A DNA stretch of 64,000 nt, taken from CAVVAL01 sp963740215 (GTDB taxonomy: Bacteria; Actinomycetota; Actinomycetes; Mycobacteriales; Cryptosporangiaceae). Shown in pieces: positions 17,828 through 27,519 of the stretch. Every line of letters begins with the position of its first letter. Positions within the stretch are counted from its first letter, which is position 1. The notes beneath the pieces are model-generated. The model saw only the letters and a list, made by a program, of their open reading frames with translations. It made no database searches and was not told the origin of the DNA. The DNA is taken from positions 1 to 64,000 of the forward strand of contig CAVUDJ010000008.1 in NCBI GenBank assembly GCA_963740215.1, given 5' to 3'. Both the position numbers and the translations under genes were made by a program.

Positions 17828-18732
17828 CGACCGACCAACTGGCGAACGTTGAGACCTATCCTGCGCCGCCGCTGGAGCCGCAGCCCGGGGCAATCGTCGT
17901 CGGCTTCGATGGCTCTGACGCCTCCCGGTGCGCGCTTGTCTGGGCGGTGCGCGAGGCCCGTGTCCTCGATGCGCCCTTGACGATCTGTCACGTGCACGCG
18001 GCCAGTTTCATCGGCAAGCGACCGGTCAGCCAGGACTACGGCGAGCAGGCCCTCCGCCAGGCGCACCTGCTGGCGACACACAGGCTCGGCACGAATCGGG
18101 TCGTCGCCGTTGCCCGGCACGGCGATCCGGCTCGGACCCTCGGTGAACTCAGCCTGGGCGCCCGGATGCTGGTTGTCGGCACGCACGGCGCATACGGCGC
18201 TGGGCTCTTCGCTCCGTACGCGGCACGAATCGTCGCCAAGGCGCACTCTCCGGTGGTCGCGGTCCCTCAGATCGCCGGGAATGCCATGGCGGCGTTCCGG
18301 AACCACGTCGTCGTCGGTGTGGATGGTTCCGCGCCGTCGCGTGCGGCGTTGGAGTTCGGTTTCGACTATGCCGATCGGCACGGGCTGCCGCTGGCGGCGG
18401 TGCATGTGACCGATGAGCCCTCGGGTGACTACTGGACCGACGACGATTTCCTTGAGACCAATTTCACCGCGGAACCGCCGGCGGAGACGCTGCTGGCCAC
18501 CGAGGTCGAACCGTGGGCGGCGCGGCACCGGGGTGTGCACGTCAAACGGGCCGTCTACGCCGGGCGCATCGAGCCCGGCCTGCTGCGCGCCGCCAGCGGC
18601 GCCCGGCTCCTGGTGGTTGGCGACCGCGGTCGCGGGCTGGCCACCGCGGCCGTGCTCGGCTCGGTCGCCGAACACATGGTCGGCAGCGTCACCTGCCCGA
18701 TCGCCATCGTCAAAGCCTCCGATCGGAGCTGA
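17824..18732 (+). CDS. Tandem universal stress protein (two UspA domains)
   Basis: 302 residues with two UspA domains: first IVVGFDGSDASRCALVWAVR to VVGTHGAYGAGLFAPYAARI, second VVVGVDGSAPSRAALEFGFD to VVGDRGRGLATAAVLGSVAE. The second has the ATP-binding G-x2-G-x9-G(S) pattern well kept, as in ATP-binding Usp proteins such as Rv2623 of the M. tuberculosis DosR regulon. Cytoplasmic. It lies between the two acg genes and overlaps the first by 4 bp. Confidence 0.93.
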   Translation: MTTDQLANVETYPAPPLEPQPGAIVVGFDGSDASRCALVWAVREARVLDAPLTICHVHAASFIGKRPVSQDYGEQALRQAHLLATHRLGTNRVVAVARHGDPARTLGELSLGARMLVVGTHGAYGAGLFAPYAARIVAKAHSPVVAVPQIAGNAMAAFRNHVVVGVDGSAPSRAALEFGFDYADRHGLPLAAVHVTDEPSGDYWTDDDFLETNFTAEPPAETLLATEVEPWAARHRGVHVKRAVYAGRIEPGLLRAASGARLLVVGDRGRGLATAAVLGSVAEHMVGSVTCPIAIVKASDRS

Positions 18733-18737
18733 CGGTC

Positions 18738-19718
18738 ATGTCCCAGCTCACCGATGACCAGTTCCGCGCCGCGGTCGAACTCGCTGTCCGCGCCCCGTCG
18801 CTGCACAACAGCCAGCCATGGCGATTCCGGAGCACCGGCGACGCGGTCGAGCTGTCCGCCGACGCTGCACGTCAACTCCCCGTCGCCGACCCCACCGGAC
18901 GCGCCGTCCGGATCGCGTGCGGCGCCGCACTGCTGAACCTCCGCCTGGCCCTCGCCGCGCAGGGCCTCTCCACGGAGACCACGCTCCTTCCCGACAGTTC
19001 ACATCCGGAGCTGCTTGCCCGCGTCGACCTCGGACCGGCCCGACGCGCTAGCCCGGACGAAGCCGCGCTGGCCGCTGCCATTCCCCGCCGCCACAGCCAG
19101 CGGGCCCCGTTCATCGAGGCGGTGGTTCCACCGACCCACCGCGACACGCTCATGTCTGCGGCGCGGCGGGAATCCGCGGCTGTCACCCTCGTCACCGACC
19201 GCGCGGCGGCGGCTGACGTCGCCGAGCTCATCCAGGTAGCGACCAAGACCCTGGCCAACACGCCCGGCTACCTCGACGAGCTGCGGTCCTGGACCCGCGC
19301 CGACGACAACGCCACCGACGGCGTACCCCGCCGCGCCGGAGGCCCGGCCCCGGCACCGCACGAACAACTGACCCGCCGCGACTTCGGCGGCGCTCCCGCC
19401 CCCGAACACCGCCGCTACGAGGCCGAACCCCTACTCGCGGTCCTCAGCTCGCACGGCGACTCCCCCCGCGACCAGCTCATCGCCGGACAGGCCCTACAGC
19501 GGGTGCTCCTGGCCGCCACCGCCGAAGGCCTCGTCGGCTCCATGCTGTCCCAGCCGATCGAGGTGCCGGACGCCCGCGAGAAGCTGCGGGCCACGATCAA
19601 GTCCGTGATGGAGCCCCAGATGGTGCTCAGGATCGGCTTCGGCACGCCGGGCGTCGCTACCCCCCGCCGCGACGTGACCGAGGTGATCGACACGCCTCAG
19701 CAGGTCCGGCGCGAGTAG
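18738..19718 (+). CDS. Acg-type nitroreductase-family protein 2
   Basis: 326 residues from ATG 18738, 5 bp after the Usp stop. APSLHNSQPWRFRSTGDAVE near the N-terminus and GSMLSQPIEVPDAREKLRAT near the C-terminus mark the Acg family. It is a diverged paralogue of the gene at 16826, which suggests an old duplication inside the operon. FMN binding is expected, but a catalytic role is not established for this group. Confidence 0.88.
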   Translation: MSQLTDDQFRAAVELAVRAPSLHNSQPWRFRSTGDAVELSADAARQLPVADPTGRAVRIACGAALLNLRLALAAQGLSTETTLLPDSSHPELLARVDLGPARRASPDEAALAAAIPRRHSQRAPFIEAVVPPTHRDTLMSAARRESAAVTLVTDRAAAADVAELIQVATKTLANTPGYLDELRSWTRADDNATDGVPRRAGGPAPAPHEQLTRRDFGGAPAPEHRRYEAEPLLAVLSSHGDSPRDQLIAGQALQRVLLAATAEGLVGSMLSQPIEVPDAREKLRATIKSVMEPQMVLRIGFGTPGVATPRRDVTEVIDTPQQVRRE

Positions 19719-19720
19719 CT

Positions 19721-19734
19721 GGGCCAGAGGTCCC
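19721..19734. promoter_or_regulatory. DosR/OsdR-like box upstream of the flavin protein/kinase unit
   Basis: GGGCC-AGAG-GTCCC, directly after the second acg stop and 92 bp upstream of the ATG at 19826. Both half-sites match the core used elsewhere in the window. Confidence 0.6.
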
Positions 19735-19748
19735 GGATTCGCGATGTC

Positions 19749-19762
19749 AGGACTTTGGCCTC
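19749..19762. promoter_or_regulatory. Second, weaker DosR/OsdR-like box
   Basis: AGGAC-TTTG-GCCTC, 28 bp downstream of the box at 19721. Each half-site has a mismatch. Paired strong and weak boxes are typical of DosR promoters. Confidence 0.4.
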
Positions 19763-19825
19763 TGTATGGGGGTCGGCCGGCGGGCCACGCTTGTCGGACA
19801 GACGCGGGAGCATGTGGGGTGAAAG

Positions 19826-20290
19826 ATGTTTGATTCGTCGGGTTTGCAGATTCTCGACCGGGAGGAGTGCCTCGCGTTGCTGGCCTCTGTCCCGTTCGGA
19901 CGGATCGTGTTCACGCACCGTGCGCTTCCCGCGGTGCAGCCGGTGAACTTCGTGCTGGACGGCGAGGCGGTCGTGATCCGCACCGGCCCGGGGTCGAAGC
20001 TGTCCGGCGCCACCCTCGACACGGTGGTCGCGTTCGAGGCCGACGAGATCGACGTCGAGGAGCACAGCGGGTGGAGCGTGACTGTGGTCGGCCACGCCTA
20101 CGCGGTCCACGACCCCGAGGAGAAACGCCGCCTCGACGCGCTGCCGCTGCGGCCGTGGGCACCGGGACAGCGCGACCATTTCCTGCGGATCCCGGTCGAC
20201 GTGGTTACCGGCCGCCGGCTGCTCGGCGGCGGCATCCCACCCGACCTGGCCAACGGCAAGAACGACCGGCTGCATCTGGCCGGCGAGTAG
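19826..20290 (+). CDS. Flavin split-barrel (pyridoxamine 5'-phosphate oxidase-like) protein
   Basis: 154 residues from ATG 19826. The split-barrel core is seen in LASVPFGRIVFTHRALPAVQ and PVNFVLDGEAVVIRTGPGSK, the positions that hold the flavin or F420 phosphate, and then SVTVVGHAYAVHDPEE. Related short proteins occur in DosR-type regulons beside Acg and Usp genes. The substrate is unknown and heme or F420 binding cannot be excluded. The kinase gene follows after 9 bp. Confidence 0.85.
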   Translation: MFDSSGLQILDREECLALLASVPFGRIVFTHRALPAVQPVNFVLDGEAVVIRTGPGSKLSGATLDTVVAFEADEIDVEEHSGWSVTVVGHAYAVHDPEEKRRLDALPLRPWAPGQRDHFLRIPVDVVTGRRLLGGGIPPDLANGKNDRLHLAGE

Positions 20291-20299
20291 CCTCAAGCC

Positions 20300-22070
20300 A
20301 TGCCAGGCGGAGACGAGGCGCCCGTGCAGCGGCGCAGCGGCAGCACCCCGGAGTCCTCTCACCTGCTGCCGGAGCTGCGTAGCCTGAAGCTGGAGACGCT
20401 GCTGCGCGAACTGGTCGATCGCGCGCAGGAGGTCATCGACGCGGAGAACCGGGTGCACCGGCTGCTGAGCGCTGTCGTCACGGTCGCGAGCGATCTGAGC
20501 CTGCCGGACGTGCTGCGCCGCATCGTGCAGTCCGCGCTGGATCTGGTCGGCGCCGAGTACGGTGCGTTGGGTGTGATCGGCTCGGACCACAAGCTGGTCG
20601 AGTTCATCCACGTCGGCATCAGCGACGAACTGCGGCAGCGGATCGGTGACCTGCCCACCGGCAAGGGGATCCTCGGGCTGCTCATCGACGACGCCCGCCC
20701 GCTGCGGCTCCACGACTTGAGCGAGCACCCGCAGTCCTCTGGGTTCCCCGCGAACCATCCGCCGATGCGGACGTTCCTCGGGGTGCCGGTGCGGGTCCGC
20801 GGCGAGGTGTTCGGCAACCTCTACTTGACCCAGAAGATCGGCGGCGGCGACTTCACCGACGCGGATGAAGCCGTCGTGATCGCGCTGGCGGCGGCGGCCG
20901 GCATCGCGATCGAGAACGCCCGGCTGTTCGAGGAGACGCGCCGCCGTGAGCACTGGCTGCGAGGCGTCCACCGCGCTGACGTCGCGGCTGTTGCAGGGCG
21001 CGGGAATGGACGAGGCGCTATGAGCTGGTGGTCGAGCAGGCCCGATCCGTGGCCGGTGCGGATCTCTGCGCGCTCGCGCTGACCGACGAGGAGATCGGTG
21101 TTCCGGTGTTCCGGGTCGCGGACGGGTTCGGCGCGGCCGCCTTGACGGAGCTGCGTGTACAGAACCCGGTGCTGCTGCGGAAGGTCTTCGCCAGCGGCGA
21201 GGCTCAGGTGATGGACGACGCCTCGGCGGCGATCCAGGAGGCGGAGACGACCTCGCCGACCTGCCGGAGATGAAGCGGATCGGCCCCATCGCGCTGGTGC
21301 CGCTCGCGGCCGGGCCGGCGACGCTGGGCGTGCTCCTGGTCGCGAACCGGCTGGGTGGGCAGGTATTCACCGCGGCTGACGTGCGGTTGGTGACCACGTT
21401 CGCCGGGCACGCCGCGCTGGCGCTGGAGTTCGTCCGGGCCCAGGGAGACCGGCAGCGGCTCGCTGTCTTCGAGGATCGTGACCGCATCGCCCGCGATCTG
21501 CACGACCTCGTCATCCAGCGACTGTTCGCGGTCGGGCTCGGGCTGCAAGGGCTCAGCCGCATGATCGTCAAACCGGAAGTCGGAAAGCGCGTTGCCGGCT
21601 TCGTCGACGACCTCGACGAGACGATCCGGGAGATCCGGCGCAGCATCTTCTCCCTTCAGCAGTCCTCGGATGACTCAGGCAGGCTCCGTCACCAGGTCGC
21701 GCAGGTCGCTGCAGAGGCGGTTGCGAGCCTGGGCTTCGAACCAAAGTTGACCCTGGACGGACCCATCGACACCGCCGTCCCCGACGCGGTCCGCCCGGAC
21801 GTCATCGCCACCGTGCGCGAGGCGCTGTCCAATGTGGCGCGCCACGCCGGCGCGACCGCTGTCGACGTGGTGCTGAAGGTCGACCTGGAGCACGACCGTG
21901 TGCTGTTGACCGTCAGCGACAACGGGACAGGCATTCCGGCCAGCCCCAAGCGGGGACGCGGCCTGACCAACCTGGCCGACCGCGCCGGCCGCTGGGGCGG
22001 CACCCTGGCGGCCAGCGCGGAGGCCGGCGGCGGGACGACACTGCGCTGGGAAATCCCTCTCCGCGACTGA
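20300..22070 (+). CDS. DevS/DosT-like GAF-GAF histidine kinase, several apparent frameshifts
   Basis: About 590 codons, close to the length of DevS. GAF-A (about residues 60-215) has the DevS-like stretch GFPANHPPMRTFLGVPVRVR. His153 sits where the heme-ligand histidine of DosS/DosT is expected (my alignment by eye). GAF-B starts near 21,030. The dimerisation/phospho-acceptor part reads DRDRIARDLHDLVIQRLFAV (HisKA_3), and the ATPase has NVARHAGA, DNGTGI and GRGLTNLADRA. Frame changes near 20,965, 21,020 and 21,255 interrupt an otherwise well-kept protein. Likely sensor for the regulator at 15973. Confidence 0.88.
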
Positions 22071-22165
22071 CTCCAGAGGTCCAGCCAGACGACCACGCCT
22101 GACAGACCGCGCATCGAGCGTCGGCCAGGGCGGACGTGTCAGGGTAGGGACGGTAGATCGGAGGG

Positions 22166-23650
22166 ATGATGACCAATGTCAGCGTGACGGACCAGGGCTA
22201 TCCGGTGTCCGTCAGGGCTCGGCTGGACGAGCCCGTCAGCAGATGGCTCTGGCTGGTGAAGTGGATCCTCCTGATTCCCCACTTCATCGTGCTGGCCTTC
22301 CTTTGGCTGGCCTTCTTCCTTGTCACCGCGGTGGCGTTCGTCGCGATCCTCTTCACCGGGCGTTACCCGAGGGCACTGTTCCACTTCAATCTCGGCGTGA
22401 TCCGCTGGAACTGGCGAGTGTCCTACTACGGATACAGCGCGTTGGGCACCGACCGGTACCCACCGTTCACGCTCGCGGACGTGCCCGACTACCCCGCGAC
22501 CGTGGACATCGCGTACCCGGAGCGGCTGTCCCGGGGCCTCGTACTGGTGAAGTGGTGGCTGCTCGCCATCCCGCACTACCTGATCCTCGGGGTCCTCACG
22601 GGTGCCGCGTGGACAGTGTCGACACAGGCCGACTCGGGAGGAGACCAGTGGACCCCTTCCGGTCCCGGGCTCATCGGGCTGTGCGTGCTGTTCGCCGCTA
22701 TCGCGCTGTTGTTCAGCGCGAAGTACCCCCGTGGCCTGTATGACCTCGTGGTGGGAATCAACCGGTGGGCGCTGCGGGTGCTCGCCTACGTGGCCCTGAT
22801 GACCGACCGGTACCCACCGTTCAGGCTCGACCAGGGCGGCGACGAACCCGTGGATCCGCGCGGCCCCCAGCCGGCGGGGTACGTGGTCGACCGGCCGGCC
22901 GGCGCTCCCACCGTGCAGCGCAGTGTCGCCGCACCCATGATCGCCCTCATCGCCGGGCTGCTGCTGTTCATCCCCGGCGCGACCCTGGCCATCATGGGCG
23001 TCGGTGCCCTCTGGCTTAACGGGCACCGCGACAGCGCCGGCTACTACACCACCTCGACCCGAGTACTCGCGACCGACACGGCCGCGATCACTGCCGAGGA
23101 CGTGAACCTGCACATCGACCGGGGGCCGGGAACATGGGCCGAGAGCGATTTCGGGGAACTCCGGATTCGCGTTACCGAGACTGATGGCCGGCCACTGTTC
23201 CTCGGCATCGCGCGGGAGACCGATGTCGACACCTGGCTGCAGGGCGTGGCGCACGATCAGGTGCGGGATCTCGATGACGGCGTGCGCTATTCGCGGCAGG
23301 ACGGTGCGGCGTCGGTCGGATTTCCCGGCGAGGAGTCGTTCTGGGTTGCGTCGGCCAGCGGCTCGGGCACTCAGACGGTGACCTGGCTGCCGGAGACCGG
23401 CCGGTGGGCGTTGGTCATCGCTCGCGCGGACGGCAGCCCCGGGGTTCGGGCGACGGTCGACGTCGGCGCCAAGGCACCGTCGCTGGCTGGGCTCGGGGTC
23501 GGTCTTCTCCTCGGTGGCCTACTGCTTATCGCGCTCGGCGTCGTGCTCGTCGTGGTCGGCGCGGCAGGGGTGGGTCGCCGCCTCAGCGGCCCGCCCGGAT
23601 CGTCCGGCCAGCCGGTGTTGCGGAGTCCGGGGCCGGTCGCCCCGCAGTGA
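22166..23650 (+). CDS. DUF4389 membrane protein with duplicated domain and extra C-terminal part
   Basis: 494 residues. Two DUF4389 units share WLVKWILLIPHFIVLAFLW / LVKWWLLAIPHYLILGVL and the repeats GRYPRALFHFNLGVIRWNWR / KYPRGLYDLVVGINRWALRV with TDRYPPF after each. After residue 250 come one more membrane helix, an extracytoplasmic domain of about 130 residues and a last helix (LGVGLLLGGLLLIALGVVLV). Function unknown. It follows the kinase on the same strand after 95 bp, in a dormancy-type neighbourhood. Confidence 0.85.
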   Translation: MMTNVSVTDQGYPVSVRARLDEPVSRWLWLVKWILLIPHFIVLAFLWLAFFLVTAVAFVAILFTGRYPRALFHFNLGVIRWNWRVSYYGYSALGTDRYPPFTLADVPDYPATVDIAYPERLSRGLVLVKWWLLAIPHYLILGVLTGAAWTVSTQADSGGDQWTPSGPGLIGLCVLFAAIALLFSAKYPRGLYDLVVGINRWALRVLAYVALMTDRYPPFRLDQGGDEPVDPRGPQPAGYVVDRPAGAPTVQRSVAAPMIALIAGLLLFIPGATLAIMGVGALWLNGHRDSAGYYTTSTRVLATDTAAITAEDVNLHIDRGPGTWAESDFGELRIRVTETDGRPLFLGIARETDVDTWLQGVAHDQVRDLDDGVRYSRQDGAASVGFPGEESFWVASASGSGTQTVTWLPETGRWALVIARADGSPGVRATVDVGAKAPSLAGLGVGLLLGGLLLIALGVVLVVVGAAGVGRRLSGPPGSSGQPVLRSPGPVAPQ

Positions 23651-23696
23651 CGTACTTGCGGTCGCGTTACTCCCTCGGCTGCGACGCCTAGGTACG
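23651..23696. terminator. Probable bidirectional terminator
   Basis: Imperfect hairpin between convergent genes: CGTAC and GGTCGC on the left pair with GCGAC and GTACG on the right around an open loop. Position exactly between the two 3' ends supports a terminator. Confidence 0.4.
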
Positions 23697-23717
23697 CTCC
23701 TCGACGGCCGAATCGGG

Positions 23718-25194
23718 TCAGCCAGGCGCCGCCCCGATGCCGAGAAGGACGGCGAGTCCGAGGGCGCTGCGGGGCGCGTACGGCTGACGCCACAGCCCGC
23801 CGTGCGCCGCGGCGTACACCTCGTCTTGCCAGGGATGTGGCTGCGCGGGCGGTGCAGCGCGCAGATTGTGTACCAGCAGGGCGGCCATCAGCGTGTTGCT
23901 GGTCGCGGGCTCGAACACCTCGATGCCGAAGCGGTGCGCGCCGGCGAACGCGGCGCCGAGCAGCCGGTTCTTCGTCACGCTGCGGGTGCGTGTGGCGGGT
24001 GCGACAGTCAGTGAGACCGTCGTGCCTGCGGCGCGGGCCGCGGTCGCCCGCCACCGTTGCAGCCTCTTGGCCAGCGCGTAATTGGGTCCCTGCTGCGGCA
24101 CGAGGCTGTCGTTGATCCCCGGGTCGGCCGCTGGCGGGTAGTTGCGGGCGAGCAGGCGTCCACCGCTCAGCGCCCGCAGCGGCCCGCGGACACGGCCGAT
24201 GCCGCTGCGCTGGGCGTAGCGACGGGTCGCCTCGGCCACCGCGTCGGCGGGCACCGCGAACACGTCGGTGGGGGTGGCGAGGAACGCCAACGCGCTGTCG
24301 GGCCGCTGGGTCAGCAGGTGCTCGGTGAGCGCGTCCACGGCCATGGCCACTCGGACGTTCAACGGCTCCGTCGGCGTACACGTAGTTGCCGAGCACCAGC
24401 GGACCATCGAAGCCGACGAGCCAGCCAGCGATTCTGCGTGGGTCGCGCACGAGGTCGGCCCCCGCGCGCCGGTCCAGGTTGGTGCCTGCATCGACGCCCG
24501 CCACCGGGATGTGCAGCCGCCCTGCGTACCGGTTCGCGGTGTTGAGCAGCCGCTGCCACAGCGCCGGCCGGGGCAGGTCGACGGCGACCACATCGGCGCC
24601 CCAGCGCAGCAGCGCTGTCAACGGCCCCATCTCGGCACCCGCCCCGAGCACCACCACCCGCTGGTCGGACAGGTCCAGCCACGCCGGATTGCCCGCGACG
24701 AGCCGGACCGCCTCAGCGCAGGACGGCTCGATCACGCCAGCGGCGACCCACCGGTCGAGCCGGCGGTTGAGGTCCGCCCCGCGTAGCCGCTCGCCGCGGT
24801 AAGGCAGCACGAGTTCGCGCTGCACGGCCCCGGAACCGGTGACCGTCGCCGTCTCCAGCGGATCGCCGGCCGGCTCGACCGTGAACGCCTCGGCAAGGGC
24901 CAGTTCGCCGTCGCGGGTCGCGAACCGGATGCGCCGGTGCAGCGACGCCAACCCATCGCGGGCGATCGCGAGTGCGGCGTCGCGCGAGAGCAGGCCTGCC
25001 TCGACCAGGCGCCGGAAATGCACCAGGTAGTCCCGCCGCCACACCGTCGCCGACTCCGCGGCGCGAACACCGACCGGATCCATGCCACGAAGCGCGTCGG
25101 CGACCACAGCGCGACCGAGCGCGGAGGTACTGCGCACACCCTCGGTGCTTGGGATGACCACGCCGGTGGACGGCTCGGATGAATCCGCTGCCAT
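23718..25194 (-). CDS. Unknown protein with Rossmann-like motif, one apparent frameshift
   Basis: About 490 codons from ATG 25194. The N-terminal 160 residues are helical. Residues about 175-205 (VVVLGAGAEMGPLTALLRWG then ADVVAVDLPRP) form a glycine-rich nucleotide- or SAM-binding loop followed by an acidic strand end. The protein changes frame near 24,370 and goes on with VAMAVDALTEHLLTQRPDSA and a C-terminus that has one hydrophobic helix. It is the last gene of the lipoate ligase/E1/lipoyl operon, 63 bp after the lipoyl gene. I do not recognise the family; a dehydrogenase or methyltransferase is possible. Confidence 0.6.
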
Positions 25195-25257
25195 GGCACC
25201 ACTCCCTGCTGCTCGCGCCGGCCGCCCGTGACCACGCCGTACGCCGGACCGCCATGG

Positions 25258-25491
25258 CTAGTCGACGTGGGCGATCGGCTCCCCCTGCCGGGCGGTCTGC
25301 TCCTCGGCAACGAGGAGGTGGATCCGGCCGGTGGCGGGGGCGGTCACCTCACCCGAGATCTTGTCGACCATGACCTCAGCGATGAGTTGCCCTTCGGCCA
25401 CGTGGTCGCCGTCGGCGACGAACCACGTGGCCAGAGCACCCTCGGCATCCGGCTGTTCCTGCGAGAGCCGGGGGAAGAAAATGTCTGTCAT
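25258..25491 (-). CDS. Free-standing lipoyl (biotinyl-lipoyl) domain protein
   Basis: 77 residues only: a single lipoyl domain with the acceptor lysine in VMVDKISGEVTAPATGRI. It is the swinging-arm module normally found at the N-terminus of the E2 of 2-oxoacid or acetoin dehydrogenases. No E3-binding or acyltransferase domain follows, and none is encoded in the window. Its ATG overlaps the E1beta stop (ATGA). It is expected to be lipoylated by the ligase encoded at the start of the operon. Confidence 0.93.
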   Translation of the reverse strand: MTDIFFPRLSQEQPDAEGALATWFVADGDHVAEGQLIAEVMVDKISGEVTAPATGRIHLLVAEEQTARQGEPIAHVD

Positions 25492-26534
25492 CGGTGGACG
25501 AGCTCCAGCGCCGCGGCCCTGATCCGCGCCCGGGTGGGCAGCACCGCCTGCTCAAGCGGCCGTGCGTACGGGATCGGCACGTCCGGTACGGCGACGCGGC
25601 GGACCGGAGCCCTCAGCATGGTGGGGTCGTGTTCGGCCACCGTGGCGGCGATCTCGCCGGACAGGCCGAAGGACTGGTAGTCCTCGTCGACGACGAGCAG
25701 CCGGCCGGTCTTGGCCACCGAGGTGAGGATCGCCTCGCGGTCCAGCGGTACGAGGCTGCGCAGATCCAGCACTTCGAGATCCACACCGTCGGCGGCAAGC
25801 TCGTCGGCGACGTCGAGCGCGTGGTGGACCGACAGGGACAGGGTCACGACGGTGGCATCCCGGCCCTCGCGTGCGACTGCCGCCTTGCCGATGGGCGTCT
25901 CGTACTCGTCCTCGGGAACCACGGCGATCGCACGCGGGTTCTTAGCCATCCACGGCAGGCCCATGATGCCCTTGTGGAACATGTAGACAACCGGGTTGTC
26001 GTCGCGGATCGCCGAGATCATCAGGCCTTTCGCATCCGCCGGATTGCTCGGGACGACGACCTTCATGCCGGGCAGGTGTGCGAACGTGCCCCACAGGCAC
26101 TGTGAGTGCTGCTCGGCGTCGGAGTAGCCGCCGCCGACAGCGGTCATCAGCACCATGGGCACGCTTACGTTGCCGCCGGACTCGAAGTGGATCTTCGCCA
26201 TGTGGTTGTAGATCTGGTCCATGCACACGCCGAAGAAGTCGGCGAACATGAGCTCGACGATCGGGCGCATCCCTTCGACCGCGGCGCCGATACCGAGCCC
26301 GATGAACGCGGTCTCTGAGATCGGCGTGTCGAGCACCCGGTCGGGGCCGAACCGGTCGAGCAGTCCCGCGGTCGAGCTGAAGATGCCGCCGTACTTCCCG
26401 ACATCCTCGCCGAGGACGACAACGGCCGAGTCGCGGTCCATCTCCTGGGCGATGCCCTCGACCATGGCCCGCGCGGTGGTCAGCCGGCGCATCGTGGGCT
26501 GGGCCGGCATGGTGGCGGAGTCGGTGACGCTCAT
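25488..26534 (-). CDS. 2-oxoacid/acetoin dehydrogenase E1 component, beta subunit
   Basis: 348 residues from ATG 26534. Motifs: VVLGEDVGKYGGIFSSTAGL near residue 40, ISETAFIGLGIGAAVEGMRP, PVYMFHKGIMG, and the C-terminal domain with LVVDEDYQSFGLSGEIAATV. This is the transketolase-like beta chain of TPP-dependent E1 heterotetramers; the sequence type is near acetoin or pyruvate dehydrogenase and the substrate cannot be decided. 10 bp downstream of E1alpha. Confidence 0.92.
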   Translation of the reverse strand: MSVTDSATMPAQPTMRRLTTARAMVEGIAQEMDRDSAVVVLGEDVGKYGGIFSSTAGLLDRFGPDRVLDTPISETAFIGLGIGAAVEGMRPIVELMFADFFGVCMDQIYNHMAKIHFESGGNVSVPMVLMTAVGGGYSDAEQHSQCLWGTFAHLPGMKVVVPSNPADAKGLMISAIRDDNPVVYMFHKGIMGLPWMAKNPRAIAVVPEDEYETPIGKAAVAREGRDATVVTLSLSVHHALDVADELAADGVDLEVLDLRSLVPLDREAILTSVAKTGRLLVVDEDYQSFGLSGEIAATVAEHDPTMLRAPVRRVAVPDVPIPYARPLEQAVLPTRARIRAAALELVHR

Positions 26535-26544
26535 CTGCTGCTCC

Positions 26545-27519
26545 TTACGCGAAGACGTACTCGGTCGCCGTCTCCGGCGCCGGCTGCGGGCTGCTCTTGG
26601 CGAAGTCGATGGCCCGTTCGACGCGGGCGACCGCCTCGTCCTTGACGTGCCGGAACTGGTCCTCGTCGAGAACTCCGGACTCGCGCAGGAACCGCGCGTA
26701 CTTCGGGATCGGGTCGCGGTCCGGCACCTCGGGGAGGTCGGGCCGGTAGCTCTCCGGGTCGCCCTCGAAGTGCCCCCACAGCCGCAAGGTGTGCACCTCG
26801 ATCAGGGTCGGCCCCTCGCCGGCACGGGCGCGGGCCACTGCCTCGCCTGCTGCGCTGTACACGGCCTCGACGTCGTTGTCCTCGACGCGTTGTCCGGGGA
26901 TGCCGTAGGCCGCTGCCCGGTCGGCGTTGGACGGGATGGCCGTCGCCGCCGAGCGGGCCACGGAGATGGCCCAGTCGTTGTCCTCGACCACGAACACCAC
27001 GGGCAGGTGCCACAACGCCGCCAGGTTGAGCGACTCGTGGAATGCGCCCTGGTTGGCCGCGCCCTCGCCGGTGAACGCCACGGCGATCTGGTCGGTGCCT
27101 TGTCGCTGGAAGGCGAACGCCTGCCCGAGCGCGGGTGGCAGCCCTTCGGCGATGATGCCTGAGCAGGAGAAATGGGTCTCCGGGTCGAACAGGTGCATGT
27201 GGCCGCCGCGTCCGCGCCCGAAGCCCGTTTCGCGGCCGAATATCTCCGCGGCCATCCGGTCCAGGTCCATGCCGTGGGCGATCGCGATGTGGTGCGGGCG
27301 GTGCGTGGCGGTGACCGCGTCGTTACGGCGCAGATGCGCGCACACCCCGGCCGCGACCGGCTCCTGGCCGGCCGACAGGTGCATCTCCCCCGGCACCAGT
27401 CCGGCTCCGATGTCGAACGCCGGTTTCTTGTCCGCGTGGTACTCGCGGCGGATCGCCTCCTCGAAGGTGCGGCTCAGCACCATCACGCGGTAGAGGTCGA
27501 GGCGAGTCTTGTCGTCCAT
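26545..27519 (-). CDS. 2-oxoacid/acetoin dehydrogenase E1 component, alpha subunit
   Basis: 324 residues from ATG 27519, chosen for the AGGGAGACACC upstream; an in-frame start at 27552 also exists. The TPP motif is GEGAANQGAFHESLNLAALW ... VEDN. The phosphorylation-loop region RGRGGHMHLFDPETHFSCSG is of the acetoin-dehydrogenase type. Pairs with the E1beta gene downstream. Its 5' end overlaps the 3' end of the lipoate ligase gene by 37 bp. Confidence 0.93.
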   Translation of the reverse strand: MDDKTRLDLYRVMVLSRTFEEAIRREYHADKKPAFDIGAGLVPGEMHLSAGQEPVAAGVCAHLRRNDAVTATHRPHHIAIAHGMDLDRMAAEIFGRETGFGRGRGGHMHLFDPETHFSCSGIIAEGLPPALGQAFAFQRQGTDQIAVAFTGEGAANQGAFHESLNLAALWHLPVVFVVEDNDWAISVARSAATAIPSNADRAAAYGIPGQRVEDNDVEAVYSAAGEAVARARAGEGPTLIEVHTLRLWGHFEGDPESYRPDLPEVPDRDPIPKYARFLRESGVLDEDQFRHVKDEAVARVERAIDFAKSSPQPAPETATEYVFA

